Positions 19,371 through 27,938 of a stretch of DNA of 45,821 nt are shown here, piece after piece. Below the pieces are notes generated by a model. That model saw only the letters and a list, made by a program, of their open reading frames with translations. It ran no database searches and was not told where the DNA came from. The position numbers were made by a program, and so were the translations under genes. Origin of the DNA: Amylibacter sp. (GTDB lineage Bacteria; Pseudomonadota; Alphaproteobacteria; Rhodobacterales; Rhodobacteraceae); the NCBI GenBank assembly GCA_021775375.1, contig JAJFHY010000254.1, positions 1 through 45,821 on the forward strand, read 5' to 3'. Position 1 is the first letter of the stretch; each line of letters starts with the position of its first letter.

Positions 19371-19825
19371 TGAATTATCTACAGCACAGAATATCATCTG
19401 GCGTCATCGCAGTAATCGCAGTTTGGGTATGCTGGATAAGCTATACGCAAAAACCAGCTGAAGCATTTTTATTCCCACGGGTAATTGCAACGATATTCAT
19501 GACACTTGCAATTTGGACATTCATAAAAGCACTATTGGGCAGAACTAAAACCGGAAACGGCCTGTCACTGCAAGCTGCAAAGAATATGGCACCGGGTATT
19601 GTAATTGCAGGTATTTATATCTTTTGGGCTGCAAAAGCACTGGGCTTTTATGTATCCGGAACAATTGCTTTTTTCATGCTGTTGTCTTTTTATGATCCGG
19701 CATCGAACAACGAACCAAAAACGTGGATAAAACGTGTGATCATCACAGTCGGTTTTATCACAATAATGTATGCACTCTTCGCATTAGTCTTACAAGTCTA
19801 CACACCGCGAGGGATGTTTATTTAA
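19370..19825 (+). CDS. Tripartite tricarboxylate transporter small membrane subunit (TctB family)
   Basis: About 150 aa, four TM-like helices; ATG overlaps tctA stop (TAATG). Confidence 0.88.
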   Translation: MNYLQHRISSGVIAVIAVWVCWISYTQKPAEAFLFPRVIATIFMTLAIWTFIKALLGRTKTGNGLSLQAAKNMAPGIVIAGIYIFWAAKALGFYVSGTIAFFMLLSFYDPASNNEPKTWIKRVIITVGFITIMYALFALVLQVYTPRGMFI

Positions 19826-19863
19826 GGGTCATAAATTGACCTAAACCAAGGGAGGAGAACCTT

Positions 19864-20823
19864 ATGAAGAAAATACTAGCAGCCTTAGCGGTTTCGCTTA
19901 TGGGCTTAACGGGAACAGCTTACGCAGGCAATTATCCTGAGCGCCCTATTTTAATGATGGTGTCATATGGTGCAGGCGGTGCGACTGATTTCCAAGCACG
20001 CATCGTAACAATGACAGCTGGCAATGAAGATGCATTGGGTATGCCTATTGCAATCATCAACAAACCGGGTGCGGGTGGCCGTGTTGGTTGGAACTGGTTT
20101 AGCGGTGAAGCCGATAAAGATGGGTACACTCTTGCGGCTTACAACGTTCCGCATTTTATCGCTCAGTCAATAAAAGGCGGTGTTGATTATAGCACTGACA
20201 GCTTTGAACCTATTGCAAACTGGGGTGCTGATCCAGCTGTATTTATCGTTGGTAAAGATAGCGAATTCAACTCTATGGCCGACGTTGTTGCCTTCGCAAA
20301 AGCCAATCCGGGTAAGCTTACATTCTCTGGTGCCGGTCTGTTTGTTGGTCACCATATTGCAGCATTGCAAATCGAACAAGCCGCAGGTGTTAAGATGGCA
20401 TATATCCCAACCAAAGGTGGTGGTGCTGCGGCAATGAAAGCGGTTATCGCCGGTGATGTTCTGGGGGGCGTAAACAATCTGTCAGATGCATTTCGCGCAG
20501 CCGCAGCCGGTAATATTAAAATATTGGGTATTGCCGATCTTGAGCGCAGCACATTCCTGCCTGACGTTCCGACAATGAAGGAACAGGGCCTTGACGTGGA
20601 TAATGCATCCGTGAATTTCCGCGGCATCATGGTGCCAAAAGGAACGCCGCAAGATGTGATCGATAAACTTGCGGCAACAGTGCCCGAGATGTTCAAGAAC
20701 AAACGCGTTGCAAAACGCATGAAGGCAGGTGGTTCACCGATGCATATTATGACACGTGATGAGGTCAAAGCAATGTGGGCTGCACGTCAAGCTACACTGG
20801 AAGAGCTTCTAAAAGGCCTGTAA
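19864..20823 (+). CDS. Tripartite tricarboxylate transporter substrate-binding protein (TctC/Bug family)
   Basis: Signal peptide; 'YPERPILMMVSYGAGGATD', 'NKPGAGGRVGWN', 'DVPTMKEQGLDV' typical of TctC/Bug proteins; strong RBS GGGAGGAG. Confidence 0.93.
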   Translation: MKKILAALAVSLMGLTGTAYAGNYPERPILMMVSYGAGGATDFQARIVTMTAGNEDALGMPIAIINKPGAGGRVGWNWFSGEADKDGYTLAAYNVPHFIAQSIKGGVDYSTDSFEPIANWGADPAVFIVGKDSEFNSMADVVAFAKANPGKLTFSGAGLFVGHHIAALQIEQAAGVKMAYIPTKGGGAAAMKAVIAGDVLGGVNNLSDAFRAAAAGNIKILGIADLERSTFLPDVPTMKEQGLDVDNASVNFRGIMVPKGTPQDVIDKLAATVPEMFKNKRVAKRMKAGGSPMHIMTRDEVKAMWAARQATLEELLKGL

Positions 20824-20830
20824 ATAAACA

Positions 20831-20858
20831 CTCAGGGCAGGAAACCTCTTGCCCTGAG
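20831..20858 (+). other. Hairpin CTCAGGGCA-N10-TGCCCTGAG between tctC and the dehydrogenase gene
   Basis: 9-bp perfect inverted repeat starting 8 nt after the tctC stop; no long T-tract follows. Confidence 0.75.
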
Positions 20859-20877
20859 GTTACTTCAAGGAAAAACA

Positions 20878-22287
20878 ATGTCTGAGCAAAATGATACACA
20901 GATCGTTGATCAAATTGTTGCCAATGCACGTAAAGCACAGGCAAAATTTGAAAACGGTGCCTGTCAGAACCGCTATGATCAAGCTGCATTGGCTGTGGGT
21001 TGGGCGATTATGCAACCTGATCGCAATCGTGAAATGGCTGAACTGGCAGTGCAAACAACCGGTTTAGGCAACGTTCCGGATAAGATCACGAAAAACCACC
21101 GCAAAACTCTGGGATTACTTCGTGATGTCTTAAAGGCTAAAACTTTTGGAATTATTTCAGACGATCCAGCTACTGGCATCACCGAAATAGCTAGACCTAT
21201 CGGGGTGATCGGTGCTGTTGTTCCGTCAACAAACCCGATTGCAACGCCTGCAAACAATATCATAAATGCAATAAAATGCGGAAACGCGATTGTTCTTTCA
21301 CCCTCTCCCAAAGGGATTGCAGGGTGTAAACGTTTGATCGGTTATATCCATGCCGAGTTTGACAAAATCGGGGTTGACCATGATTTGGTTCAAATGATCC
21401 CTGCCCCCGGCACAAAAGACAAAACCCAGCGCATGCTTGAGATCACAGATTTGGTTGTTGTGACCGGTAGCCAAAACAATGTGCGCCGCGCTTATACAAG
21501 TGGCACACCGGCCATTGGTGTCGGTGCCGGTAATGTCACCGTGATTATTGATGAAACCGCCGATCTTGCGGCAGCGGCGGCAAAAATTGCCGCGTCCAAA
21601 ACATTTGACAATGCAACGTCGTGTTCCTCTGAAAATTCACTGATTGTTGTCGATAGCGTATATGATGCTTTTGTCGCCGAGCTTGCAAAAATTGGGGGAA
21701 CAACTGTAGGTACAGATCTGGAGCCCCATATAGTTGGGCGGCTTTGGCAAAAAGGGCATTTGGCCAAAAATGCCATTGCACAGGATGCAGATGTTCTAAT
21801 TCAGACTTTGGCATTGGAAGACAAGGTTCCTACCAGTACAAAATTCATATGTGTCGAAACCAAAGGGATCGGCCCGGATTACCCGTTATCAGGCGAAAAG
21901 CTATCACGGGTTGCAGCCCTTTACCGTGCCTCAGATTTTGCAGAAGCCACGAAAATTGCTGCCAACATGCTAAACCATTATGGAGCGGGCCATTCGGTAG
22001 GCATCCATACCGGCTTACCTGCTCGTGCAGTGGAAATGGGACATACCCTGCCAACCTGCCGTGTGATTGTAAACCAAGCCCATTGTTTTGCCACTGGTGG
22101 ATCATTCAACAATGGCTTGCCGTTTTCCCTGTCAATGGGGTGCGGTAGCTGGGGGGGCAATTCTATTGATGAAAATCTGCATTGGAAGCATTTCTTGAAC
22201 ATAACAAAAGTTGTGCGGGAAATCCCGACTAACGAGCCCTCCGTGGATGAAGTTTTTTCAGACTATTGGAAGGTTGCCGGGAAGTGA
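20878..22287 (+). CDS. sauS: Acylating aldehyde dehydrogenase, probably sulfoacetaldehyde dehydrogenase (acylating) SauS-like
   Basis: Acylating ALDH family: 'GVIGAVVPSTNPIATPANNIINAIKCGNAIVLSPSP', 'GVGAGNVTVIID', 'SSENSLIVVDSVYDAF', 'FATGGSFNNGLPFSLSMGCGSWGGNSIDENLHWKHFLNITKVVR'. Substrate is inferred. Confidence 0.7.
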   Translation: MSEQNDTQIVDQIVANARKAQAKFENGACQNRYDQAALAVGWAIMQPDRNREMAELAVQTTGLGNVPDKITKNHRKTLGLLRDVLKAKTFGIISDDPATGITEIARPIGVIGAVVPSTNPIATPANNIINAIKCGNAIVLSPSPKGIAGCKRLIGYIHAEFDKIGVDHDLVQMIPAPGTKDKTQRMLEITDLVVVTGSQNNVRRAYTSGTPAIGVGAGNVTVIIDETADLAAAAAKIAASKTFDNATSCSSENSLIVVDSVYDAFVAELAKIGGTTVGTDLEPHIVGRLWQKGHLAKNAIAQDADVLIQTLALEDKVPTSTKFICVETKGIGPDYPLSGEKLSRVAALYRASDFAEATKIAANMLNHYGAGHSVGIHTGLPARAVEMGHTLPTCRVIVNQAHCFATGGSFNNGLPFSLSMGCGSWGGNSIDENLHWKHFLNITKVVREIPTNEPSVDEVFSDYWKVAGK

Positions 22288-23816
22288 TTTTTGACACAAA
22301 TAATCCACCAAAAGGCACAGTGCGCGACTGGATTGATTTTCATGCAGATCAGACACCTGATGTTATCAGCCATCATTTTTTGACGGATGGTAGTGATTTA
22401 ACATGGGCTGAATTGCGCAAATCCGCTAAAGACATCGCGCTAAAGTTGACATCACTTGGTATTGCCAAGGGTGAAAGTGTTGCTTTGTGCAAACCAAACA
22501 GCCGTAACGCAATTATTTGTCTATATGGCATTCTATACGGTGGGTTTCGGGCCACGCCACTAAACTTGGCCGCAGGTCCCACTGCAATGGCGCATGCGAT
22601 TAGCCACAGCAAATGCCGGTATGTTTTCCTTGGGAAAAGCCAAACTAACGTCTTTACCAATGCGCTTTTAGAAACAGATGCACGCCCTTGTACGATCCCT
22701 GCTGACACGGAGATCTTATTTCCAGGTTCCCCCAAACTTCGCGATATTGAATTGCATGATGTTACAGAAACTGACCACGCATTATTGATGTATACTTCCG
22801 GGACAACAGGGTTGCCCAAAGGTGTGGTCCATACACAGTCAAGCCTGCTTGCCGGTGGTTGGACAACGGCTGTTGCGCATAATTTAAAGCATAATGACCG
22901 TGCTATGTGTGTTTTGCCATTTTTTCACATCAATGGGCTTTGTGTCACACTGATGGCCCCTATGATTTCGGGCGGAACAGTGGCCATTGCGTCTAAATTT
23001 TCAAACAGCACTTTTTGGGATGATTGTGACGCGCAAAAAGTTACATGGTTTTCGATTGTCCCGACAATAATTTCACACCTATTGCACAGCGATCAAACCC
23101 CAAGCGAAGAATCTAAAAAACGGATACGGTTCGGTCGATCTGCCTCTGCACCGCTGGCTCCGGAAACGCAGAAAATGTTCGAAGAGAAATTTGGCATCCC
23201 GGTCATTGAAACAATGGGATTAACCGAAACGGCAGCACAAATCCTATCAAATCCGCTGCCACCGGAAGTGCGCAAAATTGGTTCTCCGGGCAAGGCGTAT
23301 GGAAATCAGGTCGCTATTCTTGATCATGAACAAAAAACTGTAAACGCAGGTATCATAGGTGAACTGGCTGTGCGTGGCCCGAATGTATTACTGGAATACT
23401 TGGATAATGAAGAGGCCACAAAATCCACGTTCACCAAAGATGGCTGGCTGCGCACAGGTGATATCGGATATATTGACGATGACGGCTATGTTTTTGTGAC
23501 GGGCCGTCTAAAAGAGTTGATTATAAAAGGCGGCGAAAATATTGCGCCACGCGAAATTGATGATGCACTTTATTGTCATAAGGATGTGGTTGAGGCCGCA
23601 GCATTTGCACGTCCCTGCAAAACCTATGGCCAAAGGGTAGAAGCGGCTGTCAGATTATGCGCAGGCAGTGAGGCCACAAGTGACGACCTAATAGCTCTTT
23701 GCGAAACTAAGCTCGGGAAATTCAAGTCCCCTGATTTCGTTTATCTGCTTGCAGAATTGCCAAAGGGGGCATCAGGGAAAATACAGCGGTTAAAGCTAGC
23801 CGAACTGGTTTGCTGA
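22284..23816 (+). CDS. sauT: Acyl-CoA synthetase/ligase (ANL superfamily), SauT-like
   Basis: 'LLMYTSGTTGLPKGVVHT', 'GWLRTGDIGYIDDDGYVFVTGRLKELIIKGGENIAPREID', 'PKGASGKIQR'. Likely GTG start at 22284 overlapping the upstream stop (GTGA). Confidence 0.72.
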   Translation: MIFDTNNPPKGTVRDWIDFHADQTPDVISHHFLTDGSDLTWAELRKSAKDIALKLTSLGIAKGESVALCKPNSRNAIICLYGILYGGFRATPLNLAAGPTAMAHAISHSKCRYVFLGKSQTNVFTNALLETDARPCTIPADTEILFPGSPKLRDIELHDVTETDHALLMYTSGTTGLPKGVVHTQSSLLAGGWTTAVAHNLKHNDRAMCVLPFFHINGLCVTLMAPMISGGTVAIASKFSNSTFWDDCDAQKVTWFSIVPTIISHLLHSDQTPSEESKKRIRFGRSASAPLAPETQKMFEEKFGIPVIETMGLTETAAQILSNPLPPEVRKIGSPGKAYGNQVAILDHEQKTVNAGIIGELAVRGPNVLLEYLDNEEATKSTFTKDGWLRTGDIGYIDDDGYVFVTGRLKELIIKGGENIAPREIDDALYCHKDVVEAAAFARPCKTYGQRVEAAVRLCAGSEATSDDLIALCETKLGKFKSPDFVYLLAELPKGASGKIQRLKLAELVC

Positions 23817-24112
23817 AAATATACGCTTGTGTCCCAACCGGGACAGCTATTCAACTAATTGTAAACGTTACGAAACTTCCAATTTAAGGCCCGTTGAATT
23901 TGTAGCATAGTGTTTAATGCTGGAATTACATGGTGAGATATAAGTGGCGGTGCTGTAAGGCGAATGATTCATCGTCGACAACACCCGTGAACTGCATGCG
24001 CGTAAAACCTATTCAGGTATAGAAATACGTTGGTTCCAAGACTGTTAAGCTGATAAAAATGGTCTACTATCCACACTTGTAGACCTAGAATCACAAAACT
24101 TGAGGCCGCATA

Positions 24113-24709
24113 ATGGGCAAACCAGACTTCAATACGTTATCACGCGACAACTTAGTTGACTTTCTGGGCAATATTTTCGAGCGCCGTGGCGGTGAGGAGT
24201 ATTTGGGTGAGCCTGTCACGATGGCGGAACACATGTTGCAAGGCGCACATTTCGCCGAACAGGCGGGTGAACCTGAAATCATCATCGTATCTGCATTGCT
24301 GCACGATATTGGTCATTTTACCAGTGAATTCGGTACGTTTTCGATGGATGACACCAAGGACAAGTTTCACGAAGAAGCAGGTGCAGAGGTGCTGGAGCAG
24401 TTTTTCCCAATACTGGTAACCGATTGCGTGCGTTATCACGTTACTGCAAAGCGTTACCTATGTGCAGCCAAGCCAGAATATTTCAAACGGCTGTCGGATG
24501 CTTCTGTCCATTCGCTTAATCTTCAGGGCGGGCCGATGAGTGCTGAAGAAGTTACAGAATTTGAAAAGAACCCCAACCTAAAAGAAATCGTAAAAGTCAG
24601 GTATTACGATGAGGCTGGTAAGCGCGACGATCTTGAAACAAAGCCGTTTTCGCATTATGCACCGATGGTTCAGCGCATAGTTGATGCTCATTTTGAAAGG
24701 GCTGTTTAA
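24113..24709 (+). CDS. HD-domain oxygenase-like protein (PhnZ/TmpB-type phosphonate-associated HD family)
   Basis: 'EEYLGEPVTMAEHMLQGAHFAEQAGEPEIIIVSALLHDIGHF', 'HEEAGAEVL', 'DCVRYHVTAKRYLCA', 'SLNLQGGPMS', 'RYYDEAGK' match the organisation of PhnZ-like HD oxygenases, including the Y..GE..x.EH segment. Confidence 0.8.
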   Translation: MGKPDFNTLSRDNLVDFLGNIFERRGGEEYLGEPVTMAEHMLQGAHFAEQAGEPEIIIVSALLHDIGHFTSEFGTFSMDDTKDKFHEEAGAEVLEQFFPILVTDCVRYHVTAKRYLCAAKPEYFKRLSDASVHSLNLQGGPMSAEEVTEFEKNPNLKEIVKVRYYDEAGKRDDLETKPFSHYAPMVQRIVDAHFERAV

Positions 24710-25371
24710 TGAATGCACCGGAATATATTTTCGAGGCCAGTGAAAAACCATCGCTGCCTTGGCATGAAGTGCCATTGATCCGTGCAACGGATGAAACTGT
24801 GAAAGAGTATGGCTGTCTAGTGGATGATCCTGATACGTTTGATATTGAGATCGTCCGATGGCCGGCACCTGATTGGCGCCCGATTGATGAGGGCACAGGC
24901 GATGAAGGCGGCTTTGTTGAAGGTATTTTCCACGGTGATTGGAAGGGCGATATCCTTTATGGTGCCAATGAAGCTGTGAACGGTAACTACGTTTTGGGCT
25001 GGAGTGCTGATCCTCAAAAAGCTTCGGCTACCACAAAAACAACGCCGCGCGATCAAGTCTTGTTATGGCACATGAACTACCATCCTGATGGAGGGCAGTT
25101 GTTTTTCCCATTGGACAACAAACCGTTTATTGTACCTGTGGCACTGCCCGGCGATGATCTGTCACCTGAAAAAGTCGTGGCCTTTTGGTGTGATGGCAGC
25201 CGAGGATTGTATATCCATCCAAATATCTGGCACGAAGGTATTTTTCCTGTCGAAGACAATCAACGGTTTCTGGATCGTCAAGGCAAGGTTCACGCCCGTG
25301 TCAGTTGCGATGTGGGGCAAGAGTTTGGCGTCTATCTGTCCTGTCCACTGCGTGCAGATAAAATACAATGA
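24709..25371 (+). CDS. Ureidoglycolate-lyase (AllA)-like cupin protein
   Basis: 'LLWHMNYHPDGGQLFFPLDNKPFIVPVALPGDD...VAFWCDGSRGLYIHPNIWHEGIF' resembles the AllA cupin core; start overlaps upstream stop (TAATG). Confidence 0.65.
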   Translation: MNAPEYIFEASEKPSLPWHEVPLIRATDETVKEYGCLVDDPDTFDIEIVRWPAPDWRPIDEGTGDEGGFVEGIFHGDWKGDILYGANEAVNGNYVLGWSADPQKASATTKTTPRDQVLLWHMNYHPDGGQLFFPLDNKPFIVPVALPGDDLSPEKVVAFWCDGSRGLYIHPNIWHEGIFPVEDNQRFLDRQGKVHARVSCDVGQEFGVYLSCPLRADKIQ

Positions 25372-25392
25372 GTGTTGCCGGTTTATTTTAAG

Positions 25393-26295
25393 TTATATAG
25401 CGCCATCATTCCCTGCCATTTGCATCAGCCAGTGAACGACACGGTCCTTTGAACGTTGGCCCGTTTTTGCCGATGAGCGTCGTAAGTAATAATTGGCTGA
25501 AAGAGAATGTGGTTTTGTATAAACCTCAACCAACTGCCCGGATGCTAGATAGTGATCTATAAAGGGCCGCCTGCCCAACACAATGCCGTCACCGTGCAAC
25601 GCGGTTTCAAGGGCTATCAGTGAACCATCCACCATAAGTCCACGCGGCACTACAATGTCTTTCAAACCATGTTTGCGAAACCATTTGTACCAGTCATCAT
25701 CATATCCGACCACGTGGATCAGTTCAAACGATTGAATATCCTGAGGGGTTTCCGGTGCAGGCTTTCTTGCAAGTAATTCCGGCGATGCGACGGGTGTGAT
25801 CGTTGACGTCAAAAGCATGTCGGTTTGCGCATCCGTGACATCTGTGTTCGATATAAATATCTCGAGATCAGTTCCCATTTCTTGTCCCGTTTTATGTTCT
25901 GTATCAAGGGTTTGAATGCGCAAGTTAATCTCGGGGTGGTTGATTTTAAAGGCACCGATCTGTGGTGCCAACCAGAGCATAGCAATACTGGACGTGCAGC
26001 GTATCGTAACGGTCTGGCCTGGCCTGTCGGGAAACAGGTGATCTGTCACAGTATCCAGACGATCAAGGGCTTCATGTACCGTTTCAAGATAGGCCGCTCC
26101 AACACTGTTTAGGGATAACTGGCGGTGATTACGGATGAATAAAGAGCTGCCTAAATAAGCTTCAAGGTTACGGATTTGTTGGCTGACCGCAGCCTGAGAG
26201 ATGTTCAACTCTTCAGCGGCCTGTGAAAAACTGAGCTTTCGACCTGCAACGTCGAAAGTGCGTAGCATGTTTAGTCTGGGGCGTTTCATTGGCAA
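25393..26295 (-). CDS. LysR-family regulator (GcvA-like)
   Basis: 'LNMLRTFDVAGRKLSFSQAAEELNISQAAVSQQIRNLEAYLGSSLFIR' HTH. Confidence 0.92.
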   Translation of the reverse strand: MPMKRPRLNMLRTFDVAGRKLSFSQAAEELNISQAAVSQQIRNLEAYLGSSLFIRNHRQLSLNSVGAAYLETVHEALDRLDTVTDHLFPDRPGQTVTIRCTSSIAMLWLAPQIGAFKINHPEINLRIQTLDTEHKTGQEMGTDLEIFISNTDVTDAQTDMLLTSTITPVASPELLARKPAPETPQDIQSFELIHVVGYDDDWYKWFRKHGLKDIVVPRGLMVDGSLIALETALHGDGIVLGRRPFIDHYLASGQLVEVYTKPHSLSANYYLRRSSAKTGQRSKDRVVHWLMQMAGNDGAI

Positions 26296-26398
26296 CCTTT
26301 GGATAAGATTTACTTATGCAAACTGCCATCAATAATTGTTTGTAGCAAGCCTGAATATGCATAAACTAAATTTGAAACCTGCGTTGATAGGACTACGT

Positions 26399-27913
26399 AT
26401 GAACTACTTTTCTTTTATGACAGATGATGAAGTTAGATATGTTCACGAATGCTCATTGGAAATCCTAGAGGAAACAGGGCTTCTCGTACGCAACGAAAAG
26501 GCAAGAAATCGATTTGCCAAACATGGTGCAATTGTTGACCATGAAACTGAAATTGTTAAAATTCCTTCGGATATTGTTGAAAAATACCGCGAAATGGTAC
26601 CGCCAACGATCACATTACGCGGTCGCGATCCAGCATTTGATGTTACATTTCCGCGTAAGCTGCCAGTTGTTGCCACAGCAAGCTCGGCTCCAGATATTGT
26701 AGACCCCGTTACGGGAGAATGCCGCCGTTCCACATCGGCAGACATTGCACGGATTGCCCATATTGTTAATGAATTGCCCGGATTTGATCTGTTTTCAATA
26801 TCGACCTTGGCCGACGATGCACCAAAAGATCAATTCAGCCTGACGCGATTTTATGCGGCCCTAAAAAACTGCGTCAAACCTGTTCGAACATCCGTCTATG
26901 ACATCCGTGAAGCCAAACAGGTGATTAAATTGGGCGAATTGATTGCCGGTTCAAAAGAAGCGTTTTGGGAACGCCCTTTCATTAACTTTGGGTATTGTGC
27001 GGCTGTATCCCCGTTGACGCTGGATTTCGACAGTACTGACACGATGATGTATTTCGCAGAAAACGGCATTACGGCGTATGGGACAATTGCACCAATGGGC
27101 GGGTTAAGTACGCCGCTTTCTTTGCCGGGTATGTTGACCATTATGAATGCCGAATGGTTGGCAGTGGCGGTACTCGCGCAGATGAGTAAAGAGGGCACAG
27201 CGCAGATTTATAACTTTTTGCCCGTGTTTGCCGACATGCGTGATGGTGCTTATGCACCGGGCGCCATTGAAATCGGTATGATGAACTCCGCCGTTTGCCA
27301 GATGGCACGCTTCTATAACGTTCCGGCAGGTGGATATCTTGGGTTGACCAATTCCAAAGTAGCCGACGCACAATCAGGTTTTGAAAAAGGAATGTCACCT
27401 TTGATGGGAGCTTTGTCTGGGGCTGATTTTATTGTGATGGGTGGGCTGCAAGATGCATTAATGTCGTTTGATTTCGGACAGCTTTTGATCGACAATGAAA
27501 TCGCAGGCATGGTGAAAACCGTGCGGGGCGGTTTTGGCTTTTCGAAAGAAGCGGTATCTTTGCAGGATATAAAAGACACAGGGCCCGCGGGTATGTTTGC
27601 GGACAATCCTTCGACATTGGAATGGATGCACTCGGCAACATTTATGCCGGAATTGGCAGATCGAAACCTGCGTGAGAAATGGGAAATGGAAGGATCTTCC
27701 ACCATTCACCAACGGGCGATGAATAAGGCGTTGCAAATCCTCTCGACACCGAACTCTATTGCTTTTGACAAATCCATTGATGACCGCATACGCGCCGAGT
27801 TTACAGGTTTGGTGGCAGGCGATAGCCATCCGCAGGAAGGCTGGACGCGTCTGGAAATTGGTTCAAGCGACCCGGTTCGGGAACGGCGGGTTAACCGTCG
27901 AAAACGCGCATAA
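26399..27913 (+). CDS. Trimethylamine methyltransferase (MttB)-family protein, non-pyrrolysine
   Basis: 'MNYFSFMTDDEVRYVHECSLEILEETGLLVRNEKARNRFAKHGAIVD' is a characteristic MttB N-terminus; the reading frame is uninterrupted with no in-frame amber codon. Confidence 0.85.
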   Translation: MNYFSFMTDDEVRYVHECSLEILEETGLLVRNEKARNRFAKHGAIVDHETEIVKIPSDIVEKYREMVPPTITLRGRDPAFDVTFPRKLPVVATASSAPDIVDPVTGECRRSTSADIARIAHIVNELPGFDLFSISTLADDAPKDQFSLTRFYAALKNCVKPVRTSVYDIREAKQVIKLGELIAGSKEAFWERPFINFGYCAAVSPLTLDFDSTDTMMYFAENGITAYGTIAPMGGLSTPLSLPGMLTIMNAEWLAVAVLAQMSKEGTAQIYNFLPVFADMRDGAYAPGAIEIGMMNSAVCQMARFYNVPAGGYLGLTNSKVADAQSGFEKGMSPLMGALSGADFIVMGGLQDALMSFDFGQLLIDNEIAGMVKTVRGGFGFSKEAVSLQDIKDTGPAGMFADNPSTLEWMHSATFMPELADRNLREKWEMEGSSTIHQRAMNKALQILSTPNSIAFDKSIDDRIRAEFTGLVAGDSHPQEGWTRLEIGSSDPVRERRVNRRKRA

Positions 27914-27938
27914 TTAATCATTATAACAGGATATTACG

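Noticed and set aside
21744-22148. 134-aa ORF overlapping the aldehyde dehydrogenase in another frame
   Set aside because: Shadow ORF within a well-supported CDS; Cys/Pro/Arg-rich, no motif.
23830-23845. TGTCCC-AACC-GGGACA hairpin after the CoA ligase gene
   Set aside because: Only a 6-bp stem without a T-tract; might be a weak terminator but not supported well enough to annotate.
23857-23875. Second LacI-like site (TGTAAACGTTACGA) downstream of the sauT-like gene
   Set aside because: Several mismatches to the operator pattern and located behind rather than in front of a recognisable operon.
26399-27913. Possible pyrrolysine-containing MttB
   Set aside because: The ORF is continuous without an in-frame TAG, so it belongs to the non-Pyl MttB superfamily.
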